Shown: positions 35,046-47,130 of the stretch, piece after piece
Layout: each line of letters opens with the position of its first letter
How positions within the stretch are numbered: position 1 is the stretch's first letter
DNA from: Sphagnum compactum
Lineage: Eukaryota > Bryophyta > Sphagnopsida > Sphagnales
Direction: 5' to 3'
Assembly (NCBI GenBank): GCA_965153455.1
Contig: OZ234495.1
Location: forward strand, 5,270,001 to 5,334,000
Length of the DNA: 64,000 nucleotides
Notes under the pieces: generated by a model
What the model saw: the letters and a program-made list of their open reading frames with translations, nothing else
Told to the model about the DNA's origin: nothing
Database searches by the model: none
Translations under genes and position numbers: made by a program

Positions 35046-35890
35046 CTCACATCGAGCATGTTTGAATGACGCGCTCCCAAGTCCCTAGTTAGTCCCAAGA
35101 TGGGCTAACTTGGTCAAGTTGCGGAAAAGGGAGGGACTCGAGGCACGCTCCCAGCTTTCAGCACTAAAAGGGGTAGAGGGGCGTGCTGAAGCTTCGAGAT
35201 GGACTAGGAAGAGTGACAAGTTTACTTACTCGAACCTGCATCAAAACCAACCACAAGTTGGTTAGACCACTTTCTGGATCAACCTTGGTGCTAGGACAAG
35301 CCACGGGCAACTCTGGACTCACAAGACTCACCACGGCCCGGACTCGTGGGAAGCCACCACCTTCCCCCATATAGTATTCTCTGCGTTCGCCCGCGGCACC
35401 CGCATCCGAATGGCTTTTTGTCCCAGGACTCCCAAGGAGGAGTCCCGAAACTGTCCCGGTTTGGACTCCCGGGACTTTGGAAGCTCATAGCTCCCAGCTC
35501 AGACCTCTGATTGGGATGAAGTCTGAAGCAATCTTGTAGCTCTCCTTGAGAGCTAACCAACGATGTGTTGCACTTCACCTGCACGCACCGGGGTCGGGTC
35601 GATTCCCGACTTTTAGTGGTCGGGAGTCAAACTGCCAGTTTGACTCCCGGCCCTTCTTTTGACCATAACTTGTGCTGCAAATCTTCAAATGGCCCATGCG
35701 AGCCCATTTTGGACATCTACTCTTCAAGACCTTTCCAACGGTATAAAGAACACCTCAATGCAAGGTGTTTTGACCCCTGCAATCAAGCTCCGAGTTTTTG
35801 AGAGTTCCGGAGGACTCCAAGTCCCCACTTTTGGGAGTGTGAGTTGCATCCTCACACTTTGCCTCAAAGTGGGGTTGCGACATTGAAATC
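35046..35890 (+). mobile_element. GC-rich LTR-like insertion within the retrotransposon
   Basis: About 840 bp interrupts the retrotransposon between its RT-thumb and zinc-knuckle segments. It is much more GC-rich than the sequence on either side and has no retrotransposon motifs. Blocks such as 'cccgactttt' and 'tgactcccggcccttctttt', then a TATA-like 'ggtataaagaacacc' near 35740, give it the look of a solo LTR of a Ty3/Ty1-type element. I could not find TG...CA ends flanked by a matching 4-6 bp target duplication, so the boundaries and the LTR identity are tentative. Confidence 0.45.
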
Positions 35891-36984
35891 GTGTGAAGGA
35901 TTAGGTGTTGGCATTTGGTTGTTAGCTTGCCCAGTCATTTTTTTTCCCATATGCCTTTAGATGTTTTCTCCATCGCATTATGCATTAGGTTGGGTCTTTC
36001 CCATCCTTTAGTCCTTGGGGTGTCACATTGAATTTGTAGACAACCTTTGGATCCTATGGGGATCCACCTTTTTCATTCTGCATATGGTGGGGAAAGGACG
36101 ACCTTACATGATGCTTTTGCGACCATTGCGAGAAATGCGGGATCTCATGTTTTGCAAGAACAAACCCATGGCCTCCCACCCCCTGCTCTACAATTTTCAC
36201 GTTATCGAGTTGACATTGCGTTATCAATCAATGGTGTTTGCACGTTGGCAGACGTTGTCATCGTCAACCCGTTTTGAATTGATTTGATGTCACAGGCTGC
36301 ATTTTTTTGTGGGGTTGTAGCAACAGTCATGGTTCAGGTGAAGGATGGTCTTTATCATGATCAGTTCCTGGTAGGCATATTTTTCCCTCTAGCTATAGAG
36401 GTCTTCAAATTTTTACACCAAGTAGATGGGTTTTCTCATTGATGTGCCAACATGGCGTGGGGAGCGAAGGGCACTAAAGGCCATCCTCTTTCAATTTTGT
36501 GCGCATTATATAGGTAGAAGGTGTTAGTGGCATTACAACGTGCCCAATCAATCTCTATTTTGAAACGTGTTATTGTGGTAGGTGAAGGCTTTTTTAGGCT
36601 AAGCGTCCTTTCAAGAGGTCCTCCCTTTTCATTATTTGATATGCTTCTTGCGACATAAGGGGGTTTGGGAACTTGATGTTCCTTGGTGGTTTACCCTCAT
36701 TTGGTGGTTCTTTTGTTTTCTTGGACGTGAGTCCTTCCCTTTTTTTCCCTTGTATTCCCCCTTTTTTGGGTGCTTTGATTTATTTATGATTGGCAGGGTT
36801 TCATCAAATAAGACATGAATGGTGCAGAGGCGCAATGAATTTAGCCTCAAATTGTCTTCATCCACACCAAGAGAAATACCCACACTATTGGAGGAGCAAT
36901 CTTTTGATGGTAGAACAATTAGGGTAGACATGGTCTTCACTGAACAACAGTAACCAAACATTTATCTATATATTTTCATTTTTT

Positions 36985-37260
36985 TGTCATTTTTTAACGA
37001 TCTTCATGACGATGAGCCTCCCAAGTGAAGGTTTTAAATAGCTCTCTGAACTTCAAAAGCAATTGAGCTATGTCCAAGGATCTTAAGCTCCAAACCAAAC
37101 ACTATTTTCAAACCATCCCCTGTTCTTTTTGGGCTTTTTTTGTTCATTTTGAGCAATCTTCATGGCGATGAGTTGGGCAAGTGAAGGTAGACATTACCTC
37201 TTTGAACCCCAAGAGGCAACCGAGTTATGTCCCAAGGACTTGAAGCTCTCAAAAAGCTTA
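36985..37260 (+). repeat. Tandem duplication (about 160 bp x 2)
   Basis: 'atcttcatgacgatgag' or 'atcttcatggcgatgag', 'caagtgaaggt', 'ctctgaacttcaa' or 'ctttgaacccca' and 'gagctatgtcc' or 'gagttatgtcc' recur in the same order at about 37001-37100 and 37156-37255. It follows the end of the retrotransposon copy and may be its 3' untranslated part. Confidence 0.65.
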
Positions 37261-38208
37261 AAGTGAATAAAACCTGGCCCATCTACTACAGCTAGATGTG
37301 GCAGGCATCATGAGTAGGTGATCAATTTGAAGCTTTCATCTTCATAGGGTTTAGTATCTTGTGTTGTGGCACATTGAACACAAGACCATTGCACTTACTT
37401 GGATCTTGCCCTGAATTTCTTCACAGGGCTTTGGGATTTAGGAGTATTTCACTACTGCAATCTCATCTTCAGATTGCACACTGATTGTTATCTTGTCTTC
37501 AGATTAGGTCTATGATCTTCCACTGCAAGAAAAGGATGCACCAAGGAAAGCTTAGTAACTTTTAAGTGCCTTGGGACAAAAGATCACAGCAACACAAAAT
37601 CCACCTAGGACTCATTTCAGAGAACTCAGCAAGGTTGCATACAATCTAGATAAGCATGAAAAGATTAAAACATAATTGCTGCATTCTTCAGACAGACGCA
37701 AGCCTCTTTTATGTAGCATTATACAATAGGTTAGAAAAATTGTCCTTGGGTAAAGGGACTACAGGAGAGAAACATGTCTTTGGACACAAGGTCCATGTTG
37801 ATGCACATGGCCTTTATGCCCCCATCTACAACCCTCTGGCAGCATCAGAACGAACACATCATCAGAAATGAAAATTAATCAATGATGCTTCAACAACCCC
37901 TGCTCTGCCTCATTTGCATTCAGTGATCATTCCATCCAGCACTTCCATCTTTATGGCAGGACTCCATGGCACACCAAAAAACCAAAAGATAACCAACCTA
38001 CCTTCTTCACACTCCAGAAGATATCCACTTGTGTCCATTCCCACCAGAAAAATCTAGAAATGAAAAAACTTGCAGGGTGATGCTTTCAGCATGATCCATA
38101 CCCAAGTGAAGTTCCATTTGGCACCATAACTGCAATCTTAAGAGATTAATGTCTTCTGCAATGCAATTAACTGAACAGACATGAGAAGGATGTTGATCAT
38201 TTCCACAC
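37261..38208. other. 3' flank of the MA3-domain gene
   Basis: Probably includes the 3' untranslated region of the minus-strand MA3 gene. Nothing else recognisable. Base composition is less AT-rich than the true intergenic stretches. Confidence 0.45.
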
Positions 38209-41200
38209 TCACTTTCCCTTCTTAGTGTCGTTGGGTACTGTGAACTTGCTCATCTCATTTTCATCAAAGCTAGGCTTGAGCCATCCTTCTTGTTTGGCCT
38301 GCTCCACATACAACGCCGCTTTCTCTTTTGCATCCGGAATGTCAAGTGTAAGGTCATCCAGTGTGTCCAAAACCCGTCGAAATCCTTTCACCATCTGGCT
38401 AGTGTTAATTAGTCCCTCCTGGGCACATTCCCGCAGAAGGGAGAGGACATGATCATTCTTTTTCTCCATTGCCATCACCAAGGCTTTCTTCACAACCTCA
38501 TGATGGAAGAAGGGCATGTCCAGGTCACGAATGCATTGGCAAGTCTCAGCAAGCTCACCACCTGCCTCAAACTCCTCAAGAAGCAGTTTAATTTTGTCCT
38601 TTGCATCTTCAACTGCTTGACCTGTGCCACCCCCACCCCAACAGCGCAATATGCGCTCACCTGCATGCCGTGCAGACAACACTGACTGTGCCATGTGCAC
38701 TATCTCCCTTCCAAGACAGCCCTCAGGCAGTTGCTCATTAATCTCTTCCAAATATAGTGGGGCAAGAATATCATCAACCACTGCACGTGCCAGAAATAGT
38801 GCAAGCTCATTTGCTGCACAAGGAATGTCCAGTGCTGTGTCTTCTGCTGAGTGGAGCAGCAATGTAAATGCTCTAGCTATGCTTGCAATTGGTATCACTT
38901 CAGCATATAGGGCTGATAGTAGAACAGAAGCCATTTCCTTTTCTCGGTTTTTCCTGTTGAGCATCATCAACATGTCATCTAACATGAGAAGAAAAAAACA
39001 GGGGAAAGAAGAAAAGAGGCAAGGAAATTGCTAGACATTTGTGGGTGGCAAAGACAAAGATGCAAACCGGTCCATGGCCAGAGTAATGAGTCTCTTCACA
39101 AAAGTAGCATGGTAATCAGGGGCAGCAAGATCCTCCAGGCTCAGTATGACTTCACCAATGTCATCAGACAAGAAGTACTCTTGGATGATGGTTGTCGCCT
39201 TCAGCTTGAATATTCGGGCCTCTTTGGTTTCCACAGAAGCTGCTAGCTCTGAAGTTACTGCTCGGGAAAATGGAGCACTAACCCAACCCTCATCCACTGC
39301 CCTGGCAAAATGAAGGGTGAACAAAAATACAAATATCAAAGAAATGGACAATTAAAAGCTATCATTTTTCTTCTCCAAGTTCTTCTGAATTTTGCATAAG
39401 TCGAGACAATAAATAAAAACTTGCCAAATCATGCTGACCTTGTAGTAAAAACCTCAAGCATCTCCTTTGCGTCAGGGATGTCCAATGCAAGGTCATGAAT
39501 GGATTCAGACAGCCTTGTGAAGCCTTTGGCCATTTGACTGGATGTGATGAGGCCTTCCTCTGCACTCTCCTGAAGTAAAGCCCAGATCTTTGCTTCTGCT
39601 GCTTTCTCTTCCATAGCTAACACCAATGCCTTCTTGACTACCTCATGGTGGAAAAATGGTACATTCAGCTCACGAATGCAACAACATGCCTCAGCTTTAT
39701 CACCACCCTCAACATACTCCTTCAACAAAGCAACAATCTTGGCCTGAACTTCAGCAACAGTAGTGTGTGTGCTCCCACCCCATTTGCGCTCCACAACTTC
39801 TGCATGATGTGGTGCCAGCAAATAGCTCTTCTCTGCTTTCTGAATGACAGCAATTCCCTTAGAACCTTCTGCCAGGACTTTTTGTGTCTTTGAGAGGAAT
39901 GCTGGAGGGAGAATATCATCCACTACAGCTCGTGCCAAGAAAACTGCCAAAATGTCAACTGCATCTGGAATGTCAAGAGAGAGGTCATCAACTGACTCCA
40001 GCAGATTCCTGAAACCTTTGGCCAGCTGGTCTGGTTCAATCACATCCGCATATAGTGCAGACAGCAGCACTGATGCCATCTCTTTCTCACGGTCATGGCG
40101 GTCAAGTGCCATTGATACAAGCTTCTTCACAAAATAGTGGTGATAGTTGGGGGACCCCAAATTGCGTAAATCAGTTGCCATGCTGGTGACATCATCTGAA
40201 GCAAAATACTCTTCCACTAGGCTTGCCACCTTCTCCTTGAACTGTTCAAGTGACTGAGCCACTGGTGCTCCTACTAGCTTGTAAGGCTCCTGGAGACATG
40301 GACATCCCGATGAGCGAACACTGCTGTAATGATCTACAGAAACGAGAATATAAAACCAGATGAATTTCCAGGTGTTGCATAACTGGGTTAGTCCTTAAAC
40401 AAACAACCTTCCATTTCTTCATGCTGTTTTCTACACAGATTAGGGCTATGTACTTTCCAAGAGCCCCGGGGTTTCACAAAGAGTGGGGGAAATCAACCCA
40501 TTTCTAATTCTTTTTGCTGCAGGATGGACCTCCCAAAACTTTTCAAGATCTGAAAGCATGTATATTAACAAGCCATGTGCCCAAGTACATCATGGACATA
40601 TGGGCTGACTGTGAAGCTGTCACACAGTGTAGCTGATTGAATTCCAGTGCATGCCAGCCCAAGTACAGGTGATGGGTACTTGAGAAATTGGAAAGAGATG
40701 GAGGACAGAATCCAATATTCATTATTCACATCAAAAGGTCCAGCCTCTTGAGAAAAAACTGAGGCATACCTCCTCGCTATCATAATTTGGGTCATTCCGA
40801 TCTACTTGTAAGACTCCATCTGCACTTAAGAAGGAGCCCCATGTTCCTTTGCCTCCACCACCACCTAAATCAAGCTCAAAAAAACCATTAACACAAAGTA
40901 AGCAACAGATTTAGAACCTTTTTCCAAACAGATGGACCTTATTTCTAAGCCCAGACACAAAAGAAAAACAAGAAATTCCAAAGAGAGATGGTGAAGACCT
41001 TTTTTAGGTCGACCATTCTTTCCAGAATTCGAGCGCCGGTCTAGCTTTGCTTCAGCACTGGCACCTGCATTCAAGTTCTTAGTACCACCAGCCCCCAAGG
41101 CAGCTTCTGGCATTGTGTGATGTCCGTGAGATACTGATCGTATCAGTTTGCTTGATTCATCCACCATGACCTCCCGCCCATATGATGCTGACCTCATCAA

Positions 41201-41242
41201 TTTCCGCTGCTCCTCTGTCAAAAACCCCATTGGTGCTGCCAT
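38209..41242 (-). CDS. MRF: MA3-domain translation regulatory factor (PDCD4-like; plant MRF/ECIP1 family), 5 exons
   Basis: Cytosolic regulator whose MA3 domains are known in this family to bind eIF4A; plant members associate with ribosomes and respond to TOR signalling. Exons: 41242-40999, 40864-40770, 40289-39439, 39301-39068, 38953-38209. Joined length 2169 nt, exactly in frame: 722 residues, close to the family's usual 700 or so. The N-terminal part has LTEEQRKLMRSASYG and RSVSHG Ser-rich phosphosite-like motifs, then GGKGTWGSFL and DRNDPNYDSEE, which are family signatures. MA3 domains fall at about 125-245, 290-395, 425-545 and 590-700, with FHHEVVKKAL in domains 2 and 4 and REKEMASVLLSALYA in 1 and 3. 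Exon 3 alone encodes domains 1 and 2; an intron splits domain 3 at MDR/KNREKEM. Donors include AAG/gtcttc and CG/gtttgc, which are weak, but phase and family alignment support each. No frameshift or missing motif seen. Confidence 0.95.
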
Positions 41243-42640
41243 CTCTAGATCAGCGTTAAATCAATCACCCTGTTCTCCTTCTGGGCGATGTCTGGGATAG
41301 CCAGCTGTGACAATATTCTTGCTAACCCACCTCTGACTTTTTCAACCTGGTATACAGAAGCATCAAAAGACTTAGCAATCTCCACCTCAGCACACATCTG
41401 AGGGTTTAAGGTTTTGAAGCCCCCCCCAGGACTTTATCCCCTTTATCTCTTGAGATTACACCAGCATAGTTTCAACTCAAAACATCAGAGCTACCATCCA
41501 GTCGTTTAGGGTTGAGCATACCTGACCTTGCATAAGATTGCAGGTGTAAGGTCCAACTAGGTGAATGCTAGATCCAACCCATGATAGTAACCATTTTCGT
41601 CTTCTGGACTCTAATCAGTCCAGCAATGTTCAACCTAATACAGGAAGCTAGCATAATTAAGCTCAGCTTTATTGGCACAATGTCCACACACACTCAAAAC
41701 TTCAAACCCTCAAGTAAAAAGAACACTCATCATTTTTTTATCACATGGGCAGATGAGGGAAACAAAGGGAAATAAAAAGGAGGTAAACAAAACAGAATCA
41801 AAACCTAGAGGAATACTTTCTTCTAGTCCAACCAAACCAAAGAACACCCAATCAATCAAACAAGAAGAAAAAGGTTACCAGGATAGCTGTCATTCAGAAA
41901 AACAGAAGAAACCCCCCAAAAAAGCACTTACCGAAGAAGAAGCTCAAAAATGGGTTGCACAAAAAGCACAAACGTGTAAGTCGACAATACTCGCTCTTGG
42001 GTATCAGGAAAACTTGAAGATGTGATCTCTGGATTTGCCAGAACATGGAAAAAACAAAAAACCCACCAAGGTTTTTGTTGTTTGTTGGGGAGAAGATGAA
42101 CCCAGCAGCAGCAGATGTGAAGCAGAAGCCAACATGGGGTTTAGGAGCAGTGGTCTATTGGGAACCATTTAGGGTTTTGTATGGAGGGTGGATCCTGCCC
42201 ACTTTGTCTGTATCTGATTTGCTGACTGCTCAGCTTTCACTTTATCTTGGGTGTACTACTTTAATAGCACACACCACCTGCATAATCTGGCAAACCCAAA
42301 ACCTCCAAGTGTCATGAAGCTAGTAGCTGCTTCATTTTACAAATCCAAGCTAAATGAATGTACTGTAGTAGGTACCTTGGCAGCTTGGACACAAAATTAC
42401 ATTATTTGTAGAAATGTTTGAAATTTTCAAAGATGATTTTTTTTTTCCCCAACAACAATATTTTGTGAAGGAAAATACAGAATCTTTTCCACTTTTTTAG
42501 GAATATTAATTTATTATTAAATAGACATGTGTTGAAGCTGCCCTTATACTCAACCATAACTTTTTTTGTGTGAACTTTTTTGCACCTGTGCCTTAAAGAG
42601 TGGATTTCTTACTTGCAAAATTTATTTTTTATTCTTAAAA
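41243..42640. other. Upstream flank of the MA3-domain gene
   Basis: Probably holds the 5' untranslated region and promoter of the minus-strand MA3 gene. A 'tgtataccag' acceptor-like site about 110 bp upstream of the ATG (minus strand, near 41350) would allow an intron in the leader. The long plus-strand frame at 41672-42025 is Lys/Thr-rich without recognisable domains and I do not call it a gene. Confidence 0.4.
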
Positions 42641-42830
42641 AGTTCACCAAATTTTAGGGGAAAAATCTGTTAGATTGCCATATTTCGACATTAGTTTTAG
42701 CTTGTTGCTAGAACATAGGAGGTTTCCAAACTTTTGCTACTTATTTTTGGGACCTATAGCTAAATTTGGCTAAGACCTTTCGTGGATGGTCGCCAACCCG
42801 CCTACCTCACAAAATTGAAAGGAAAACCAT
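42640..42830 (+). repeat. Dispersed repeat family A, copy 4
   Basis: Holds 'agcttgttgctagaacatag', 'ctaaatttggctaagacct', 'gtggatggtcgccaaccc' and 'cctacctcacaaaattg', matching copy 3 block by block. Confidence 0.75.
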
Positions 42831-43515
42831 ACCTGCATTATAATACCTACCTTATATTGTCAAATGAATATTGAATAAGGTATTGTATCTATCACTCAAG
42901 TCGTTCATTTGTAAAGCACTGAGACAAAGTTCTTGTTGTATTTGGACCTTATCAGTACTTTATAGCCTTCCTAGAAAAGATGAGGGATATTATGCATGTT
43001 CCTTAAAAAAGGGAGGAAAATGTTGTCTCCTTATAGGTGTAAGATCCCTCCTATTTTCAAGGAGTAGGTGTAAGAATCCTTCTCTTCTTCTGCCTTGTGA
43101 TCTATGCATTTTAGGTTTGTATAATTTTGTCTTGTGCTTTATGAAGAGTAAAGCCAAGGGTCGAAAGACATTCTCAAAATGTGGGGTTGCACTTGGTGAT
43201 CAGCTTGTCCTAGATTTCTTATTTTGAGAATGCTCTTGTTGTAAAGCTTTATCTTATACATAAAACATTGAAAGAAAAAATTTCATGTAAAATGGAGGCA
43301 CATCTATTTCACATTAGCTACATAACAATGTTATTTGTAAAGTTGGACATACGCAACATTGGAAGTCCATGTTTGCTCGATTCATGGGACTAGATCAACA
43401 ACATGGTAGGAAAAATTTACACTATGGCCCAATGGTGTTCAAAACTCAAAATACCACTTCAACTCGACACAAATTGAGTTCGTGCCAAATTTGGCTACCC
43501 ATTGAAAAAACCCCA
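42831..43515. other. Intergenic stretch without supported coding
   Basis: A plus-strand open frame at 42871-43227 has no recognisable domain. Nothing else is visible. Confidence 0.4.
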
Positions 43516-43516
43516 T

Positions 43517-45610
43517 GTTAGAGTAGTTTGTTATTTCATAGTAATAACAAAGAGCTTGAACTTCATCTCCATTTTGGTTTAATAGTCACTAAACCTTAAT
43601 TGGTACCCAATTGTGATCTTCATTTTATTTTTTCACATCATGATCTTGTCATGATGCATCAATTTCTATTGAAATATTTTTCTTGGAATCTTCTAGGGCC
43701 TAACCATGGTGTTGTAATTGTTCATTTAAGTTTTCTAGATTATGGACTTGGCCATGTAATACTGGATGTTGGGGAAACAACTTGGTAATTTTGGTGTTCT
43801 AGAGTAGTTTGTTATTTTATAGTAACAACAAAGAGCTTGAACTTCATCTCCATTTTGGTTTGATAATCACTAAACCTTAGTTGGTACCTAGTTGCGGTCT
43901 TCATTTTATTTTTTCAAATGATGATCTTGTCATGATGCATTAGTTTTTGTCATGATCTTGTTTTGATGCATTAGTTTCATGAGCATGTTTGAAATTGTTA
44001 TACAAAGTGAAAACTTAGTTTTCTAGTCTATTTTTGCATTATTATTTAAAAAGTTATAGAAATTGAAATGCACATTTGTATTTTTAGAATTTTCAACTTG
44101 AGTAAATTATGTCATGCAACAAAGGGATTGTGTGTTTCTACGACCAAATTCACATGTGTTGCCTTTTTAGGATTCAATCTTTTGACAACATTTATATCTA
44201 TCCTTTCACAATATCTTGTGGATGCCATAAATGTAAATCAGCAAGTCTAATCCTCGGTATTATTTTTATGACTTTCAGATCAAGCCATGTACAAACCTGA
44301 TGGTGCTTTCAATTCATTTCACTAGAAACTCACATACCATGTGCTAAAACAAATACAGCTCCAAATATTTATCCCGTATGGTTCCAAATATACTTCTAGG
44401 ATGCAGAACTTGCCATACCTCTTATTCCTGGTGGTGAAATAAAATAATGTTGTCATGTGCCTTGTACAACCTTGTATGCCTTCCTTTATGTTATGATTGA
44501 AGGTTATTCCAGACGATTTGGATTAAATTGTGATGGTTAGCTTTGCTATAATCAAATACTTGCTTGATTAGATTGTTATCTTCTATGTCTGAAATAATTT
44601 TAGGGTAAGAGAATTTCAAATTTCATCGATGAACTAGGACTTTGGTCTCAAAGCTTCCATGTGTGGAACAAGGTTGCACTTGGGACATGGTTAATAGTAA
44701 AAACAAAATTCATGATGCATCAATTTGTAATGAAATAATTTTCTTTAAAAATTTCAAATGCTAACCATGGTGTTATAGCTTTTCAAGTTTGTTTTCTAGA
44801 TATGATCTTGGCCATGAATTACCAAATCTTATGGAAGCAGCTTGGTCATTTTAGTGCTCTGGTTCATTTCCAGTTTCATTATAGTCTTTAGCTTTTTCAC
44901 GATCTCCATTTTGGTTTGACAATCATTAAACGCTAACTAGTACCCATTTGTGTTATTTAATTTAATTTTACAGATCATGATCTTGTCATGAAACATCAAT
45001 TTGTAATGAAACAATCTTCTTTAAAACTATCAAGCGCTAACCATGGTGTTGTAGTTCTTTAGGTCTATTTTCCAGATATGGTCTTGGCCATGAATTACTA
45101 GATCCTATGGAAGTAGTTTGGGCATTTCGGTGCTCTAATTCATTATCTAATTTCAGCCTAGTCTTTAGTTTCTTCATCTCCATTTTGGTTTGATAATCAT
45201 TAAACCTTAGCTAGTACCCATTTGTGTTATTCATTTTATTCTTTCAAATCATGATCTTTTTATGATGCATCAATTTGTAGTGAAATAGTCTTCTTTAAAA
45301 CTTTTAGGCGCCAACCATGGTGTTGTAATTCTTTGATCTGTTTTCCAAATATGGTCTTCACCATGAATTGTCAAATCTTATGGAAGTAACTTGGTCATTC
45401 TAGTGTTCTAATGTATCCTCTTATTGCTCCATAATAATCTTTTTCCTCTTGATCTCCGTTATGGTTTGATTATCATTAAACATAAGGCAATAGGCATTTG
45501 TGTTCTTAATTTTAATTTTTCATGTCATATCAAATGCAATTATTTTTGTTGCCTTGAATTTTCCTTCCATGTGCGATGCAATGAGTCTTACTACCACAAG
45601 TTGATATTTT
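43517..45610 (+). repeat. Satellite-like array of about 275-281 bp units, split by an unrelated 0.7 kb segment
   Basis: Each unit carries, in order, 'catctccattttggtttgat', 'cattaaaccttag', 'tagtacccatttgtg', 'catgatcttgtcatgatgca', 'tcaatttgtaatgaaa', 'gctaaccatggtgttgta', 'atggtcttggccatgaatta' and 'ttggtcattttagtg'. The 'attttggttt' anchor lies at 43571, 43852, 44908, 45182 and, as 'gttatggttt', near 45458: spacings of 281, 274 and 276 bp outside the gap. About 43985-44690 does not match and looks like an insertion or a decayed stretch. No coding is conserved between units. Confidence 0.85.
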
Positions 45611-46857
45611 AAAAAGATCTAGGCTTCATTTTAATAGAACCTTTGCTTCTAGTAACTCATTGGGTTCAAGCATGATTGGGGTACCACATTGAACCCTATG
45701 TACTCAATCAAAAGACTCCCAAATTCATTTTTTTTTTTCAATTTTCCCATGACCTATTTTACATGAAAAATAATTTTGTTCCAAATTTATATAGACTTCT
45801 AAAGTATCTAACGTTTTCACTTATAAAAATGAAAATAGTAAAATTTATCCAATGTGGGCCATATTCAATCAATGGCCCAAAATTCTTAGAAGTTTGACTC
45901 TTTGAAACTTTTTACATTACAATAGGGCATTTGGTTTTTGTCACATTCATACATTTTATACTCATTAGCACATAAGGTGTTTGTGATAAAACTCTTGGGC
46001 CAAAAAAAAGTTGTTTAAACATTCCTTATGAGTTCTTGAACTTTTTTTCCCTCATGAAATAAAGTCCTAGAATTTTTTCAAGGACTTGGTAGGAATTTTT
46101 AAACTTGTTCAAATTTGACATTCTATGCATAGAATAGTACCTTTGTAGTGTATCTATCTATGAATGAAATCAAACTTTCAACATGAATGTGTTATTAAAT
46201 TTCAACAACATGTTTAAGTGAAGGGGTCCAATGAATATAAAATGAAAGAGTCCTTTTGGTATCCCAACCATGCTTTGACCCCACTTATATTAGTCCATTT
46301 CCAATAATCAATTTTTAGTGATTATAGTCCAACAACTATTCTCGAGTGACTGATTTAAATAGATTTTCTAATCTTCAAGTTTAGTGCAAGTGTGAGTGTT
46401 CATGTTGTTAATTTGTTTGTATGGTTAAAGGGATAATAGATTCATGGTAGTTACAAATGTCATCGTCTAAAGATTGGATGGAGACAATAATTTGAATTTA
46501 TGGCTTTGAAGTAGACAAAAGCACCTTGCAAAGAAAAAATCACCTAAGCAAATAGTGGAATCCTTTTATCTTAACACCATGGTTGCTTCTTACATTGTGC
46601 ATTTTGCAACATATAGCACATGTAAAAAACAAGTTATTCATGTGATCCTTAGCGCAATCAAATGTGTTTCTTGATTACTAAAAAGAATATTCAAATTCAT
46701 CAATTATGGAGGAAACATTGAAGGATCAACTACATGACACCTTGAAGGAATTGAAAATTAGAAATTCTAATGAAGAAGGGTAGGACAAGACAACCTCTCA
46801 ATGTGATGATATGTAGGACGTCTAAAAATTACAAATGGTCATGCTTCCAAAAATGTC
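45611..46857. other. AT-rich stretch without supported coding
   Basis: No gene, RNA or recognisable element seen on either strand. Confidence 0.45.
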
Positions 46858-47130
46858 TTGAAGAGACATTATAATATGATAGATGGTGTGCCCATCCTTA
46901 AGCCAACAACCTTTATCTTTAATTCCCATGAACTCGAGGGATTTACATTTATCCCTAATGCATCACTAGATTCTAGATTGCCTGCAAGCGATGGTGGTGA
47001 GTGGATGACAACTAAGGCGGAGGTGCTGCAAAACCAATCCAAGAGTATGGCAATAGTGGCATCCCACTATGCTTCCACCTTTGAAATTCGAGATGTTTTC
47101 TTGATGGACAAGGTGGAAATCAACAATTAA
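46858..47130 (+). CDS. Unrecognised open frame facing the Harbinger pseudogene
   Basis: Ninety residues of mixed composition (FNSHELEGFTFIP, SDGGEWMTTKAEV), more protein-like than the frames around it. It opens with TTG rather than ATG, so it is more likely a fragment. PIF/Harbinger elements carry a second, Myb-like gene, and the position close to a Harbinger transposase end makes a decayed second gene possible. I see no Myb motif, so this is only a suggestion from position. Confidence 0.2.
   Translation: MKRHYNMIDGVPILKPTTFIFNSHELEGFTFIPNASLDSRLPASDGGEWMTTKAEVLQNQSKSMAIVASHYASTFEIRDVFLMDKVEINN

Larger units (their letters stand above)
33290..36610 (+). mobile_element. Non-LTR retrotransposon copy (RT plus C-terminal endonuclease-like region), interrupted by an insertion
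   Basis: Plus-strand fragments in order: THAARALAPLALAL (about 33380), FGMAFEHFRDSFDPEDL (about 33590), HPNWVV (about 33930, next to RT motif A), SLANDTHILSP (about 34235), SGIKILGV (about 34420), LRDVKVAFGTLS (about 34520), FERFLG (about 34660) and YLGSWALVILVIVSRFL (about 34790). After a GC-rich insertion come DPMGIHLF, RYRVDIAL and TLADVVIVNP (about 36050-36270), then FFPLAIEVF and ALQRAQSISIL (about 36380-36560). The order matches the 24.5-26.06 kb copy and extends 5' to the RT palm. Motif C, normally ending in two Asp, reads A-N-D here, which alone should abolish polymerisation; stops also break the frame. Family placement by endonuclease type is inference. Confidence 0.7.

Noticed and set aside
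35046-35890. Target-site duplication around the LTR-like insertion
   Set aside because: I compared both flanks for 4-6 bp matches next to TG...CA ends and found none that fits; borders left approximate.
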